A stretch of 64,000 nucleotides of DNA, taken from assembly GCF_000368625.1 (NCBI RefSeq), contig NZ_KB849579.1, positions 62,001 through 126,000 of the forward strand, read 5' to 3'. Source of the DNA: Acinetobacter schindleri CIP 107287. Its GTDB lineage: Bacteria; Pseudomonadota; Gammaproteobacteria; Pseudomonadales; Moraxellaceae. Shown here piece by piece: positions 28,465 to 38,937 of the stretch (position 1 is the first letter of the stretch; each line of letters begins with the position of its first letter). A program made the position numbers and the translations under genes. Below the pieces are notes generated by a model that did not search any database, was not told where the DNA came from, and worked only from the letters and a program-made list of their open reading frames with translations.

Positions 28465-29493
28465 ATGTTTGTATTTTCAGATGCGCTTTTAGAATGGTTT
28501 GATGTTCATGGCCGGCATGACTTGCCGTGGCAGGTGGCAGATGACCCTTACAAAGTCTGGGTCTCTGAAATTATGCTGCAGCAGACTCAGGTCAAAACGG
28601 TATTACAGTACTTTGACCGTTTTATTGCACGCTTTCCTACGGTTCAGGATTTGGGAACCGCGACCTGGGATGAGGTTGCCCCCTACTGGGCTGGACTCGG
28701 TTATTATGCCCGGGCACGTAATCTGCACAAAGCAGCTGGAATTGTAGCTAAGCAAGGTCATTTTCCTGACACCCTGCAAGAATGGATGGCCCTGCCGGGT
28801 ATTGGCCGCTCGACTGCCGGTGCATTGATGTCTTTAGGGTTACGTAAATACGGCGTGATTATGGATGGCAATGTCAAACGGGTTTTGTCGCGTTTCTTTG
28901 CCATTGAAGATGATCTGTCTAAGCCCATTCATGAACGTGCCATGTGGCAACTGGCTGAAGAGCTATGTCCTCACGAGCGTAATCATGACTATACCCAGGC
29001 AATTATGGATCTGGGAGCCACAGTTTGTACGCCCAAGAAACCGCTGTGTCTGTATTGCCCGATGCAACAGCATTGCCAGGCACATCAGCAAGGCTTAGAA
29101 AACGAGCTGCCTTTTAAAAAAGCTAAAAAACCAGTACCGGTGAAATCTGCCCAGGTACTGATCTTACAATGTGGTGATCAATGGCTGTGGCAGCAACGTC
29201 CCAATACTGGACTTTGGGGTGGTCTGTGGTGCTTGCCGATTATTGAAGAAGTACATGAACTGGATGTATTAAAACAGAGTCTAGGCTTAAAACAGTTCAT
29301 ACAAAAAGTCGAAATTTCGCACAGTTTTACCCATTTTACCTGGCAGCTGGAAGGTCTGGTATTTGCTATTGATGCTGATCTGCAAGAGCATTTAGCTATT
29401 GAACTGAACGGAATCTGGCTGGAGCCAACCGCGGCAGTTCAGGCCGGCATCCCCACAGCAATGAAAAAATTGATCTCTGCAACTCAACTGTGA
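28465..29493 (+). CDS. mutY: A/G-specific adenine DNA glycosylase MutY
   Basis: Removes adenine mispaired with 8-oxoguanine. The 342-residue protein has the catalytic glutamate in VSEIMLQQTQVKTV near 31-44, the helix-hairpin-helix LPGIGRSTAGALMS near 111-124, and the catalytic aspartate in IMDGNVKRVLSR. The [4Fe-4S] cysteines are in CTPKKPLCLYCPMQQHC near 190-206, spaced C-X6-C-X2-C-X5-C. The C-terminal half is the NUDIX-like 8-oxoG recognition domain. It begins a same-strand series of five genes. Confidence 0.97.
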   Translation: MFVFSDALLEWFDVHGRHDLPWQVADDPYKVWVSEIMLQQTQVKTVLQYFDRFIARFPTVQDLGTATWDEVAPYWAGLGYYARARNLHKAAGIVAKQGHFPDTLQEWMALPGIGRSTAGALMSLGLRKYGVIMDGNVKRVLSRFFAIEDDLSKPIHERAMWQLAEELCPHERNHDYTQAIMDLGATVCTPKKPLCLYCPMQQHCQAHQQGLENELPFKKAKKPVPVKSAQVLILQCGDQWLWQQRPNTGLWGGLWCLPIIEEVHELDVLKQSLGLKQFIQKVEISHSFTHFTWQLEGLVFAIDADLQEHLAIELNGIWLEPTAAVQAGIPTAMKKLISATQL

Positions 29494-29563
29494 CATATTT
29501 AGAAATACGAGATTTTTAACTTAATAATTTTGAACTTGATACAGGCGAACAAGGAAGGACGCT

Positions 29564-30106
29564 TTGCAGCATAATATTCGTTTTGCCATTATTTCTGTTT
29601 TAATGCTGCTATTGGCAGCGTGTAGCTCTACTCCAAAACAGCCGAGTTCTGCAGTACTGAATCCGATTCTGGTGCAGCAACTGAGGAATACATCAATGCC
29701 CTCCCGGCTGCCGATTCCGGTAGATAACATCAAGACACGCCAGCTCAAGGATACCTGGGGAGCTTCCCGCAGCAGTGGCCGCCTGCATGAGGGTATCGAC
29801 ATCATGGCTCCACGTGGAACCAAGGTTCTGAGTGCGACGGAGGGCCTGATTGCGGACTTACGCAATAACAATTTGGGTGGTAAAGTGATCTGGATACTCG
29901 GCCCGGGTGGAACCTGGCACTATTATGCGCATCTTGACGGGCATAAGCGCGGCTTGAGTGTCGGGGACTATGTCAAAAAAGGTCAGGTGATTGGCTATGT
30001 TGGCAATAGCGGTAATGCACGGCATACTGCGCCTCACCTGCATTATGCGCTTTATCTGCAGGGTAAAGGCCGTGGTGCAGTAAATCCCTATTCATATTTA
30101 CGTTAA
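29564..30106 (+). CDS. M23 family peptidase lipoprotein (LytM domain)
   Basis: A 180-residue predicted envelope lipoprotein with lipobox LLAAC at Cys20. The LytM domain has zinc ligands in LHEGIDIMAPRGTKVLSA near 76-93 and PHLHYALYLQG near 158-168, so the metallopeptidase site looks intact. It could act as a peptidoglycan endopeptidase or an amidase activator like NlpD/EnvC. The start is a TTG at 29564, favoured by AAGGAAGGA six bases upstream and by the signal peptide beginning right there. Confidence 0.88.
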   Translation: MQHNIRFAIISVLMLLLAACSSTPKQPSSAVLNPILVQQLRNTSMPSRLPIPVDNIKTRQLKDTWGASRSSGRLHEGIDIMAPRGTKVLSATEGLIADLRNNNLGGKVIWILGPGGTWHYYAHLDGHKRGLSVGDYVKKGQVIGYVGNSGNARHTAPHLHYALYLQGKGRGAVNPYSYLR

Positions 30107-30121
30107 TTTTAGGAAATGTAC

Positions 30122-30367
30122 ATGTCAGAAGCGTTGATCAACCGTCTGGTAGAATTTGCTGAATCAGGCAATCAACAAAAAATCGTGCTCAATGACCAGA
30201 CTTATCAGGGCTGGATTATGGAAATCACCGAAGATGCACTTCTGATCAGTACTGGTTATGCCGATAAAAACGGCAAAGATGCCTGGATCCAGTTTAGTGA
30301 TCTGGAGCAGGCAGAGTTATCTTACTGGGATAACCAGCAAGATCAATGGACCACGTTCAAACTCTAA
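30122..30367 (+). CDS. small conserved-type hypothetical protein
   Basis: An 81-residue acidic soluble protein that I do not recognise. It starts at the second of two close ATGs, because AGGA at 30111-30114 is correctly spaced from 30122 and touches the ATG at 30116. Pattern of beta strands (KIVLNDQTYQGWIMEI, then DALLISTG) suggests a small beta-barrel-like fold. It lies 15 bases after the M23 lipoprotein gene and 16 before tag, so it is probably co-transcribed. No function can be assigned. Confidence 0.7.
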   Translation: MSEALINRLVEFAESGNQQKIVLNDQTYQGWIMEITEDALLISTGYADKNGKDAWIQFSDLEQAELSYWDNQQDQWTTFKL

Positions 30368-30383
30368 AAATAAGGAGCATCAC

Positions 30384-30965
30384 ATGACCATTCAACGCTG
30401 TGGCTGGTGCTCCGATAATCCTCTTTATATTCAATATCACGACCAGGAATGGGGTCAGGTTGTTCTGGATGAACCGCGTCTGTTTGAAATGCTGTGTCTG
30501 GAAGGCCAGCAAGCAGGATTGGCCTGGATCACGGTCCTGAAAAAGCGTGAAGCATACCGTGAACATTTCTTTCAATATTCTATTGCAACCATTGCTGCCT
30601 TTACAGATGAGCAACTCACAGCAAAACTGCAAGATGCTAGTCTGATCCGGCATATCGGTAAACTGACCGCAATTCGGGATAATGCCCGGGCCTGGCAACA
30701 GCTGAAATCTCAAGATCATGATGTAGTCGAATGGTTATGGTCTTTTGCCCGGCAGCCGCGTTTAAATAATGATGTGGCAAATTATCGTCAGGCTCCGGCG
30801 CAAACTGCTGAAAGTCAGCACATGTCCAAAGCCCTGAAAAAAGCCGGTTTCAGATTTGTTGGTCCAACGATTTGTTATGCCTTTATGCAGGCAGTGGGCA
30901 TGGTCGATGACCATGAAAATCACTGTCACTTTAAAACAAGATCCTCTCATTCAAATAAGAGCTGA
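30384..30965 (+). CDS. tag: DNA-3-methyladenine glycosylase I
   Basis: Excises 3-methyladenine from alkylated DNA. The 193-residue length is typical. The N-terminal [20 protein letters not shown] carries the first zinc-binding cysteines and the family signature. [16 protein letters not shown] and [19 protein letters not shown] near the C-terminus, with the closing His residues (DHENHCH), are also diagnostic. The ATG at 30384 has AAGGAG nine bases upstream. Its company with mutY makes this a DNA-repair-containing gene run. Confidence 0.95.
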   Translation: MTIQRCGWCSDNPLYIQYHDQEWGQVVLDEPRLFEMLCLEGQQAGLAWITVLKKREAYREHFFQYSIATIAAFTDEQLTAKLQDASLIRHIGKLTAIRDNARAWQQLKSQDHDVVEWLWSFARQPRLNNDVANYRQAPAQTAESQHMSKALKKAGFRFVGPTICYAFMQAVGMVDDHENHCHFKTRSSHSNKS

Positions 30966-30969
30966 GCCC

Positions 30970-31992
30970 ATGTCTAATAATACCATTCAAGCCTATGCCG
31001 CGATGTCTGCAGGTGCGCTACTTGAGCCTTATCAGTTTGATGCAGGTGAACTGCAGCCACATCAGGTTGAAGTCAAAGTTGAATATTGTGGTCTGTGTCA
31101 TTCCGATATTTCAGTGCTCAATAATGACTGGGGATCTTCAGTCTATCCTGTTGTAGCCGGCCATGAAATTATCGGAACCATCACTCAATTAGGCTCAGAA
31201 GCCAAAGGTTTGCAAATTGGTCAGCGAGTCGGGATTGGCTGGACGGCTGAAAGCTGCCAGCATTGTGATCCGTGTATTTCAGGCCAACAGGTCCTGTGTA
31301 CTGGCGGTCAGGTCGCAACAATTGTGGGTCATGCCGGCGGTTTTGCCGATAAAGTCCGGGCTGGCTGGCAATGGGCAATTCCTCTACCAGAAGATCTAGA
31401 CCCAGAAAGTGCGGGACCTCTGCTCTGTGGTGGTATTACCGTCTTTGATCCAATTCTAAAGCATCAGATTCAGGCCATTCATCATGTCGGTGTAATTGGT
31501 ATTGGTGGTTTAGGACATATGGCGATCAAGCTACTTAAGGCTTGGGGTTGTGAGATTACCGCTTTTACCTCAAATCTGGATAAGACTGATGAGCTGAAAG
31601 CGATGGGTGCGGATCATGTGGTAAATAGCCGTGATCCTGCCGCGATTAAAACGCTACGTGGTAAATTCGATTTACTGCTCAGTACCGTAAATGTCACTTT
31701 GGACTGGCAAGCTTATCTGGCGACACTGGCACCGAATGGTACCGTGCATATGTTAGGCTTACCTTTGGAACCAATGCAAATTTCGGCTGGCTCTCTAATT
31801 GGTGGTGCTAAGTCTGTGACGGGTTCACCGACAGGTTCACCGGCAGCCTTACGCCAGTTACTGAAATTTGCTGCGCGTAAAAATATTGCGCCACAAATTG
31901 AATTATTTCCAATGTCAGAAATCAATGCAGCGATTGAACGTCTGCATTCTGGTCAGGCCCGTTACCGTATCGTGTTAAAAGCAGATTTTTAA
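30970..31992 (+). CDS. zinc-dependent NAD(P) alcohol dehydrogenase (CAD/YahK-like)
   Basis: A medium-chain dehydrogenase of 340 residues, probably an aldehyde reductase. The catalytic zinc ligands are in [10 protein letters not shown] near 38-47 and GHEIIGTI near 62-69. The structural zinc cysteines are in [15 protein letters not shown] near 94-108. The NADP-type Rossmann loop is [18 protein letters not shown]. The ATG at 30970 is chosen over an upstream in-frame start inside tag. It follows tag by 4 bases, so translation is probably coupled. The preferred substrate is unknown. Confidence 0.9.
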   Translation: MSNNTIQAYAAMSAGALLEPYQFDAGELQPHQVEVKVEYCGLCHSDISVLNNDWGSSVYPVVAGHEIIGTITQLGSEAKGLQIGQRVGIGWTAESCQHCDPCISGQQVLCTGGQVATIVGHAGGFADKVRAGWQWAIPLPEDLDPESAGPLLCGGITVFDPILKHQIQAIHHVGVIGIGGLGHMAIKLLKAWGCEITAFTSNLDKTDELKAMGADHVVNSRDPAAIKTLRGKFDLLLSTVNVTLDWQAYLATLAPNGTVHMLGLPLEPMQISAGSLIGGAKSVTGSPTGSPAALRQLLKFAARKNIAPQIELFPMSEINAAIERLHSGQARYRIVLKADF

Positions 31993-32013
31993 ATTGTTGA
32001 TTTGAATACACTC

Positions 32014-32047
32014 ATCTGCCCTTCTGCGATAGTCGGGCAGATTTTTA
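32014..32047. terminator. bidirectional-type terminator between adh and lysR
   Basis: An 8-bp stem ATCTGCCC / GGGCAGAT with a 13-base loop and a T run lies between the convergent alcohol dehydrogenase and LysR genes. Confidence 0.8.
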
Positions 32048-32063
32048 TTGTATCAATAAACTT

Positions 32064-32954
32064 TTAGAGATATTTCGCCAGTTTAGTGGCTAGAAACTCG
32101 ATAAATAAATGCACCCGTTTCGGTAAATGTTCCTGTCGATAATAGACTGCATGAATATTCTGATACTGCAATTCAATCTGATCTTCAAACAGTGTCTGTA
32201 AACGTCCTGCCTGCAAATCCTCCTGCACCAGAAAGCGCGATAGGCAGGTGATCCCCACTCCATGTAAAGCCAATTGACGAACAGTTTCCCCATTAGACGC
32301 CTTGATCTTGGGTTCGACCGTAATATGTCTATCATTTAGCTGAATCGGCCAGGTATTCAGATGGGTCGGATGGCTAAAGCCCAATAGAGTATGTTGAGAC
32401 AAGTCTTCAACAGATCGAGGAACACTCTTCTGTTGTACATAATCAGGACTCGCCACAATGTAGAGCCGACTACGACATAATAATCGGGCATGCAGGCTAG
32501 AATCCTGTAACTCACCAAAACGGATGGCCACATCAGTTTTATGCTCTAAAAGATCAATCACCTGATCATGATTATTCAGCTCAATCTCAATATTAGGATA
32601 TTGCTGCATAAATTCCTGGATCAGTGGCACAATCACATGCAGGACAAAGGGTGTAGCTGAATCGACCCGGATTAAGCCTGCAGTATCGATATCTGATTTC
32701 AGCAAGGCATCTTCAGCTTCTGCCAGATCATTGAGAATCTTGCGTGATTTTTCTAGAAATAATTGCCCTTCCTGGGTCAATTTCAGTTTACGTGTCGTGC
32801 GTTCCAATAAAGTGACATTCAACTTATTTTCCAAACGCTGCAATGCCCGACTGATGCCTGAAGTTGTCTGTCCCAACCGCTCTGCCGCTCTGATAATCGA
32901 ACCATTGTCTACGATAGTGACAAAGGCTTGTAGTTCCTCAATGGTCGATTTCAT
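32064..32954 (-). CDS. LysR family transcriptional regulator
   Basis: A 296-residue regulator with an N-terminal winged helix-turn-helix (ELQAFVTIVDNGSIIRAAERLGQTTSGISRALQRLE split over residues 6-40) and a C-terminal ligand-binding domain. The subtype resembles regulators of the CrgA/YafC group. It is transcribed away from the aldo/keto reductase and MFS genes across a 112-base spacer, the typical arrangement in which the regulator controls the divergent genes and itself. The inducer is unknown. Confidence 0.9.
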   Translation of the reverse strand: MKSTIEELQAFVTIVDNGSIIRAAERLGQTTSGISRALQRLENKLNVTLLERTTRKLKLTQEGQLFLEKSRKILNDLAEAEDALLKSDIDTAGLIRVDSATPFVLHVIVPLIQEFMQQYPNIEIELNNHDQVIDLLEHKTDVAIRFGELQDSSLHARLLCRSRLYIVASPDYVQQKSVPRSVEDLSQHTLLGFSHPTHLNTWPIQLNDRHITVEPKIKASNGETVRQLALHGVGITCLSRFLVQEDLQAGRLQTLFEDQIELQYQNIHAVYYRQEHLPKRVHLFIEFLATKLAKYL

Positions 32955-33066
32955 CCTGCGTCCTTTTTTTGATTTCTAGTCAATAATATTTTGCAAATTA
33001 GACTATTTTTTAGCAACAATAAAAATCGCAAAATACTTCACATCAAAAATAAGCAAGATTGAATTT

Positions 33067-33873
33067 ATGAAAATTGTTCCACAAATGGGTGTAGGCACCT
33101 TTCGTCTCTCTGGACAGGCCGTGATTGACTCAGTAAAAACCGCATTAGAAGTTGGCTATCGTGCTGTAGATACTGCACAGATCTATGCCAATGAAGCTGA
33201 AGTTGGTCAGGCAATTGCTGAAAGCCAAGTCAACCGTAATGAGCTGTTTATCACTACGAAAATCTGGACAGATAACTACGCGCCAGACAAACTGATTCCA
33301 AGCCTCAAAGAAAGCTTGCAAAAGTTACACACCGACACAGTCAACCTAACCCTAGTCCACTGGCCAGCGCCGAAACTCGGCACTCACATTCCTGAATTGA
33401 TGCAAAGTCTGCTGGAAGCCAAACAGCAAGGACTGACTGAACATATCGGTATTTCCAACTTTAATATCGAGTTAACCCAGCAAGCAATTGACAGTATTGG
33501 GCTGGAACATATTGCGACCAACCAGATTGAATTGAGTCCTTATCTGCAAAACCAAAAACTGGTCGATTTTTTGCAATCACAGAATATTGATGTAACGTCT
33601 TATATGACCTTGGCTTATGGCAAAGTCTTGAATGATCCAGTCCTGCAAGAGATTGCTGCACAACATCAGGCTTCAACTGCACAAATTGCCTTAGCCTGGG
33701 CCTTACAAAAAGGCTTTGCGGTGATTCCATCTTCTACCAAGCGTGAACATCTACTGGCTAATCTGGCTGCACAGGATATTCAGCTAACTCAAGAAGAAAT
33801 GGCATTGATCAGTACGCTGGAACGTAATGGTCGTGAAGTTGATCCAGAACAGTTAGCACCAATCTGGGATTAA
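33067..33873 (+). CDS. aldo/keto reductase (DkgB-like)
   Basis: An NADPH-dependent (beta/alpha)8-barrel reductase of 268 residues. Catalytic residues are in [15 protein letters not shown] near 35-49 (Asp and Tyr) and in TTKIWTDNY and LVHWPAPK (Lys and His). It most resembles 2,5-diketo-gluconate reductases that also reduce methylglyoxal and other aldehydes. It is divergent from a LysR gene and 8 bases before an MFS exporter, so the pair may form an inducible detoxification unit. Confidence 0.9.
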   Translation: MKIVPQMGVGTFRLSGQAVIDSVKTALEVGYRAVDTAQIYANEAEVGQAIAESQVNRNELFITTKIWTDNYAPDKLIPSLKESLQKLHTDTVNLTLVHWPAPKLGTHIPELMQSLLEAKQQGLTEHIGISNFNIELTQQAIDSIGLEHIATNQIELSPYLQNQKLVDFLQSQNIDVTSYMTLAYGKVLNDPVLQEIAAQHQASTAQIALAWALQKGFAVIPSSTKREHLLANLAAQDIQLTQEEMALISTLERNGREVDPEQLAPIWD

Positions 33874-33881
33874 GCACACGA

Positions 33882-35057
33882 ATGAAAATTAACTTTCCCT
33901 TATTGGCTTTGGCTGTAGGTGCCTTTGCCATTGGTACCACTGAATTTTCTCCCATGGGCTTTTTACCGGAAATTGCCCGGGATCTGGACATCTCGATTCC
34001 GCGTGCCGGTATGTTCATCAGCGCTTATGCGCTCGGTGTGATGATAGGTGCACCGCTAATGACCTTATGGCTCAGTCGCTATTCCAAACGTAAATCGCTG
34101 ATCTTGCTTATGGCGATCTTTACGATTGGCAATTTACTGGCGATGCTTGCTCCGAACTATCTCGGGCTGATGGGTGCACGACTGATTACCAGCTTAAATC
34201 ATGGAGCTTTCTTTGGCATAGGCTCAGTCGTGGCCGCCAGTGTAGTTCCCAAAGATAAACAGGCCAGTGCCGTTGCGATGATGTTTATGGGGCTGACCAT
34301 TGCCAATATCGGTGGTGTGCCCTTGGCGACCTGGGTTGGTCAACATATCGGCTGGCGCATGGCTTTTTGTGGAATTTCCCTACTTGGTCTGCTCACCATG
34401 TTCTCTCTCTGGAAAGCACTACCCGAAGGCCAAAGCAGTCAAAAACCAGATGTCCGTAGAGAACTTAAAGTCCTGACCCGATTGCCTGTCGTCCTTGCCT
34501 TGCTGACGACCGTCATGAGTGCCGGTGCCATGTTTGCGCTCTACACCTATATTGCACCAAGCTTGCAAAGTTTTACTCAAGCTTCACCGACCTTGATTAC
34601 CCTGATGCTGGTCCTGATTGGAGTAGGCTTTTCCATTGGTAATCATCTGGGTGGCAAATTTGCAGACCTGTCACTGGATAAAACCCTGATTGGCTTCCTG
34701 TTACTCTTGATGCTGATGATGTTGCTCTTCCCGATTTTGGCTACGACTGCCATTGGTGCAGCACTGGCTTTAATTATCTGGGGCGCTGCAGCATTTGCTG
34801 TAGTACCGCCACTGCAAATGCGGGTCATGTCTGTCGCACATGAAGCACCGGGACTCGCCTCTTCAGTCAATATTGGTGCCTTTAATCTGGGCAATGCTGT
34901 TGGTGCGATTGCCGGGGCTGCTGTGCTGAATCTTGGTTTGAGCTACAGTGCAGTTTCCTTTGCTGGCGCTGGTCTGAGTGCATTGGCATTGTTACTGGTT
35001 TTACTGCAAATGAAAATCGCTGCACCACAAACTGTGGATGTTGCATCCTGTAGCTAA
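33882..35057 (+). CDS. MFS exporter of the DHA1 (AraJ/NepI-like) type
   Basis: A 391-residue inner-membrane protein with about twelve hydrophobic helices. The family sequence FAIGTTEFSPMGFLPEIA at 13-30 and the loop SRYSKRKSLIL near 65-75 match arabinose-efflux or nucleoside-efflux-type exporters driven by protons. It starts 8 bases after the aldo/keto reductase stop, so the two are co-transcribed. The substrate cannot be predicted. Confidence 0.88.
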   Translation: MKINFPLLALAVGAFAIGTTEFSPMGFLPEIARDLDISIPRAGMFISAYALGVMIGAPLMTLWLSRYSKRKSLILLMAIFTIGNLLAMLAPNYLGLMGARLITSLNHGAFFGIGSVVAASVVPKDKQASAVAMMFMGLTIANIGGVPLATWVGQHIGWRMAFCGISLLGLLTMFSLWKALPEGQSSQKPDVRRELKVLTRLPVVLALLTTVMSAGAMFALYTYIAPSLQSFTQASPTLITLMLVLIGVGFSIGNHLGGKFADLSLDKTLIGFLLLLMLMMLLFPILATTAIGAALALIIWGAAAFAVVPPLQMRVMSVAHEAPGLASSVNIGAFNLGNAVGAIAGAAVLNLGLSYSAVSFAGAGLSALALLLVLLQMKIAAPQTVDVASCS

Positions 35058-35074
35058 AAGCCCTTGCCATAAAA

Positions 35075-35100
35075 AGTCCGCATCAAGCGGGCTTTTTTTA
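35075..35100. terminator. terminator between MFS and START-domain genes
   Basis: A 7-bp stem AGTCCGC / GCGGGCT (one G-T pair) with a 5-base loop is flanked by A5 on the left and T7 on the right, so it can serve both convergent genes. Confidence 0.8.
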
Positions 35101-35107
35101 TGACTGA

Positions 35108-35752
35108 CTAACGCAGCGCTTCCGGCAATACCGGAACTGTCGAGGATTTATTCAGTTCCAGCTTCATTTTTTGCAACATTTGATAAGGCTGTTGCTGTAC
35201 AAACATATTTACAAAGGTCAGCGGGATAGAGCCTTCAGGATTGGCATAACCATAGGTAGAAACCTTGACCTTTTTCTCGCCTAAGCGATTAAAAGTCCAA
35301 TCACCTTCATAATGGGTCAAGCGTACATAATCCGGATTTAGTGGATAGCCCTTTTGAATGGCTTTGTTCTTAATCGTGATCTGGCCATTGGCTTCACGGA
35401 TCATCTTCCCTTGTACCACTAAGTCCCGGTCTTTCAGCGGAAACGGAAAATCCAGTACCATATACAAGGTGAAATCGCCCTTTTTGTCATCCCGGGAGAG
35501 TACCTTCACATTGCCCATATAAGGCACCCATTTTACTGCATTATCGACATCAATAATCAGGTGCACCGCCTGTTCGATCGGTACATCATAGGTCGTTTCA
35601 GCTTTATACAGAAAAACCGGATTGTTCTTGTCTTGATAGGTCCAGACCTTGATATTATTTTTATTAATACTGAGTTTGGCATTTGGTACAGATTTAGGCT
35701 GTGCTGCGGCGGCAAATGCCACAGCACAGATCATGAGTATGACTTTTTTCAT
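35108..35752 (-). CDS. secreted START-domain lipid-binding-type protein
   Basis: A 214-residue protein with a signal peptide (MKKVILMICAVAFAAAA), so it is predicted to be periplasmic. The rest matches the START/polyketide-cyclase-like fold, with DVPIEQAVHLIIDVDNAVKW near 55-75, VLDFPFPLKDRDLVVQGKM and TFVNMFVQQQPYQML near the C-terminus. Such domains have a hydrophobic pocket for a lipid-like ligand. The ligand and role in Acinetobacter are not known. It is a single-gene unit. Confidence 0.85.
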   Translation of the reverse strand: MKKVILMICAVAFAAAAQPKSVPNAKLSINKNNIKVWTYQDKNNPVFLYKAETTYDVPIEQAVHLIIDVDNAVKWVPYMGNVKVLSRDDKKGDFTLYMVLDFPFPLKDRDLVVQGKMIREANGQITIKNKAIQKGYPLNPDYVRLTHYEGDWTFNRLGEKKVKVSTYGYANPEGSIPLTFVNMFVQQQPYQMLQKMKLELNKSSTVPVLPEALR

Positions 35753-35814
35753 TCCATTGTCGTCTTATTTTAGTTTTAGTTATTCTTATACTTATAAATG
35801 ATTTTGACGAAAAT

Positions 35815-36636
35815 TTAAACTTGAATATCGTTAAAACCAAGTACATCTTTCATGTCATATTTACGCGCCTCGCGACCAACTACCCAAGCTGCGGCACGTA
35901 CTGCACCTGAAGCGAAGTTCATGCGGTTGGTGGCTTTATGGGTAATCTCAACGCGTTCGCCATCGGCAATAAACATCGCTGTATGCTCACCCACAATATC
36001 ACCACCACGAATCGTTTGGAAGCCGATACTTTGACGCTCACGTGGACCTGTATGGCCTTCACGGTGATAGACTGCATCTTTTTTCAGATCACGGCCAAGT
36101 GCATCTGCAATTGCTTCACCCCACATCAGTGCTGTGCCTGATGGTGCATCCACTTTATGACGATGGTGCGCTTCAATCACTTCAATATCAACGGTATCAC
36201 CAAAAACTTTAGATGCGAGCTCTAGTAGTTTAATTGACACGTTTACACCCACTGAATAGTTGGCAGCGTAAACTACAGGGGTTTCAGTTGCAGATTCATC
36301 GAGGTAAGCTTTTTGTTCGTCGTTGAGACCCGTGGTACCAATCACGATGGCCACGCCATTTTCACGGCACACTTTAAGGTGATGTACAGTGGCTGCAGGT
36401 GCAGTGAAGTCAATGACAACATCACAGTCTTTCACCACTTCTTCAAGGCTACCAACAACTTTTACGTCAACTGCACCAATACCTGCCATTTCACCTGCAT
36501 CTGTACCAATTAAGGTACTTTCTGGGCGTTCAACTGCTGCGCCCAATTGATAGCCGGCTTCTTTCACTGCCTGAATAAGGATGCGTCCCATACGGCCGCC
36601 TGCCCCTAAAATTCCAATGCGTGGTGTCGCTGACAT
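35815..36636 (-). CDS. dapB: 4-hydroxy-tetrahydrodipicolinate reductase
   Basis: Reduces HTPA to tetrahydrodipicolinate in lysine and diaminopimelate synthesis. From the ATG at 36636 the product is 273 residues, the normal length, and CAGGAC is correctly placed upstream. A longer in-frame ORF to 36720 lacks such support. Motifs are the NAD(P) loop [15 protein letters not shown] at 8-22, the catalytic [20 protein letters not shown] near 158-177 and the C-terminal [14 protein letters not shown]. Confidence 0.97.
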   Translation of the reverse strand: MSATPRIGILGAGGRMGRILIQAVKEAGYQLGAAVERPESTLIGTDAGEMAGIGAVDVKVVGSLEEVVKDCDVVIDFTAPAATVHHLKVCRENGVAIVIGTTGLNDEQKAYLDESATETPVVYAANYSVGVNVSIKLLELASKVFGDTVDIEVIEAHHRHKVDAPSGTALMWGEAIADALGRDLKKDAVYHREGHTGPRERQSIGFQTIRGGDIVGEHTAMFIADGERVEITHKATNRMNFASGAVRAAAWVVGREARKYDMKDVLGFNDIQV

Positions 36637-36949
36637 AACATAGTCCTGATATTGATTCGAAATTGTTCTTACTATAGCAAAACTCGCTCCTAACACTAAG
36701 ATTGATCGCATAAAAATCAATGAAAAGAATTAAAGAAGGTCATGAGCGTTTTTGATATGCAGGAAATGTTTAATTAAATTCTAAAGAGTCGGTTTTCTAT
36801 AAAATATTGGGCAAGCTGTTTTTCCTGTATACACTACGAGCTCAGGATTAAAAATATAAAAAGCCCATAGGATAACCATGGGCCAGTTGTATGAGAGCAA
36901 TATTTTGAAAATAGAAAAATAAAAATTCAGCTTTGTATATCTGAAAGAT
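36637..36949. other. dapB-dps intergenic region
   Basis: A 313-base gap. It should hold the dapB promoter at its left end (minus strand) and contains the dps terminator at 36858-36883. I saw no gene or repeat in the rest. Confidence 0.6.
36858..36883 (-). terminator. rho-independent terminator of dps
   Basis: Read on the minus strand, GCCCAT and ATGGGC form a stem around a 9-base loop and are followed by a T-rich run (TTTTTATATTTTT). It lies 67 bases after the dps stop codon. Confidence 0.8.
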
Positions 36950-37423
36950 TTACTCTTCTAACAGACTTCTTAACATCCAGGCTGTTTTCTCGTGCACATT
37001 TAGACGTTGAGTCAGGATATCTGCAGTTGGCTGGTCATTTGCCTTATCTACAGTATCAAACATGCTTCTTGCGGTACGGGCAACCGTCTCATGGGCATTC
37101 ACCAGTAACCGAATCATTTCCTCTGCTTTAGGTACACCTTCAATTTCCTCAATAGAAGTCAGCTTTGCAAACTGCTGATAGGTTCCTGGCGTCGGAAAGC
37201 CCAAAGAACGGATCCGTTCTGCAATAATGTCTAAAGCATTCCACTGTTCGGTATATTGCTGCATAAACATGTTATGTAAAGTATTAAATTGCGGGCCGGT
37301 GACATTCCAATGAAAGTTATGGGTCATTAAATATAAGGTGTAGCTATCGGCAAGTAGTCTGGATAGACCTTCTACAATTTCCGCTCTGTCTTCGGCTGAA
37401 ATACCAATATTTACTTTTATCAT
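36950..37423 (-). CDS. dps: Dps family DNA-protection / ferritin-like protein
   Basis: Forms a twelve-subunit shell that oxidises and stores iron and protects DNA under stress. The 157-residue product from the ATG at 37423 has the Dps ferroxidase signature. [16 protein letters not shown] supplies the first histidines, and [13 protein letters not shown] the Asp and Glu of the partner subunit. A longer ORF reaching 37507 is rejected because AAGGT sits correctly before the internal ATG and homologues start there. Confidence 0.93.
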   Translation of the reverse strand: MIKVNIGISAEDRAEIVEGLSRLLADSYTLYLMTHNFHWNVTGPQFNTLHNMFMQQYTEQWNALDIIAERIRSLGFPTPGTYQQFAKLTSIEEIEGVPKAEEMIRLLVNAHETVARTARSMFDTVDKANDQPTADILTQRLNVHEKTAWMLRSLLEE

Positions 37424-37679
37424 CTCGGTTACCTTAAATTTTAAAAAATTATGCGTGATCAATTTCTTTGTTCTTATAATCAGTTTAGCTACTTCAACAA
37501 ATTGCAAAAGATGAGATCAGTATCATTTATGTTAGCTTTGTTGAAATAACAGAGTAAGTTCAAGTCACCGAATGCAAGGTATGACAGAAGTTTTACTGAG
37601 CAGTAAACTTATACACAAACCTTAAGAAGATACCAATTTTTTCTCTTTAAAAAGCGGTGAACTGTAAAGCTGAGATCTA

Positions 37680-37707
37680 AAAAAAGGACGCCTAAGCGTC
37701 CTTTTTT
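37680..37707 (-). terminator. rho-independent terminator of dnaJ
   Basis: GGACGC / GCGTCC with a 4-base loop is flanked by an A run and a T run, 12 bases after the dnaJ stop codon. The symmetry would also let it work in the opposite direction. Confidence 0.9.
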
Positions 37708-37719
37708 ATTTTCATTCAA

Positions 37720-38832
37720 TTAGTCAAACAGACGATCAAAGAATGATTTTTTCTTCGGTGAAGATTGGCTACCTTCCCCATCCATTGATGCTTGCAGCTC
37801 TTTCAGCAATTCACGCTGACGTGCAGTCAGGTTTACCGGTGTTTCAACCACAATACGGCATAATAGGTCACCAGTCATGCTGGTACGAACAGGTTTTACA
37901 CCCTTACCACGTAAACGGAATAATTTACCGGTTTGCGTACCTTCCGGGATTTTCAGGCTGACACGGCCATCCAAGGTTGGGATTTCAATCTCTTTACCCA
38001 ATGCAGCATCAGCAATTGAAACAGGCACATCCATATACAGGTCAGCACCATCACGCTGGAAGATCTCGTGCTCACGCACCACCACTTCTACGTATAGATC
38101 ACCTGATTGACCATCACGGATCGCTTCACCCTTACCGGTTAAACGTACGCGGTCGCCATTGTCCACACCGGCTGGAATGGTAACTTCCAGGGTTTGCTGA
38201 CGATCAGATACGCCCGAACCATGACATTTATTACATGGGTTCTTAATGATCTTACCTTGACCACGACAGGTACTACAGGTTTGCTGTACAGAGAAGAAGC
38301 CCTGCTGCATACGTACCTGGCCCGCACCATGACAGGTCGGACAAGTTTCCACATCATTCGGATTTTTAGAGCCTTTACCATCACAGGCATCACATGGTGC
38401 AGGCGCAGTGAAGGTAATAGTTTTCTTGACGCCTTTGACTGCTTCTTCTAGGCTCAGTTCCATGACATAACGTAAGTCAGAACCACGACGCGCACGTTGT
38501 TGCTGACGACCGCCACCAAATGCCCCACCAAAGATGTCACCGAACTGGCTGAAAATATCTTCTGCGCTAAAACCACCGCCGAAGCCGCCACCGCCGCCCA
38601 TACCACCTTCAAAGGCCTGATGGCCCATGCGATCGTACATGCTGCGCTTTTCGCTGTCAGACAGTACTTCATAAGCTTCTGAAGCTTCCTTAAACTTTTC
38701 TTCAGCTTCTGGATTGTCAGGGTTGCGGTCTGGATGATATTTCATCGCCAACTTACGGTAGGCTTTTTTAATCTCATCATCACTAGCGGTTTTAGCAACA
38801 CCCAAAACCTCATAATAATCACGTTTAGCCAT
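37720..38832 (-). CDS. dnaJ: chaperone protein DnaJ
   Basis: Hsp40 co-chaperone that stimulates DnaK ATPase. The 370 residues show the J domain with HPD in [17 protein letters not shown] near 31-47, a Gly/Phe-rich linker (about 75-110), and four zinc repeats [24 protein letters not shown] and CNKCHGSG in about 145-210. The C-terminal substrate domain follows. dnaK is not beside it, so it lies outside the window or elsewhere. Confidence 0.97.
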   Translation of the reverse strand: MAKRDYYEVLGVAKTASDDEIKKAYRKLAMKYHPDRNPDNPEAEEKFKEASEAYEVLSDSEKRSMYDRMGHQAFEGGMGGGGGFGGGFSAEDIFSQFGDIFGGAFGGGRQQQRARRGSDLRYVMELSLEEAVKGVKKTITFTAPAPCDACDGKGSKNPNDVETCPTCHGAGQVRMQQGFFSVQQTCSTCRGQGKIIKNPCNKCHGSGVSDRQQTLEVTIPAGVDNGDRVRLTGKGEAIRDGQSGDLYVEVVVREHEIFQRDGADLYMDVPVSIADAALGKEIEIPTLDGRVSLKIPEGTQTGKLFRLRGKGVKPVRTSMTGDLLCRIVVETPVNLTARQRELLKELQASMDGEGSQSSPKKKSFFDRLFD

Positions 38833-38937
38833 GTCTGGCGATGCTCCTCACGGAATTTTATTTAATACTTAACTGTGGTCTGAAATTGGGGGCCAAACCA
38901 GTTTTTACAAGGGGGAATCTGAAAAAAAATCGAAAGC

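Noticed and set aside
36637..36720. N-terminal extension of DapB
   Set aside because: The extra 28 residues are unlike the family. CAGGAC sits correctly before the internal ATG.
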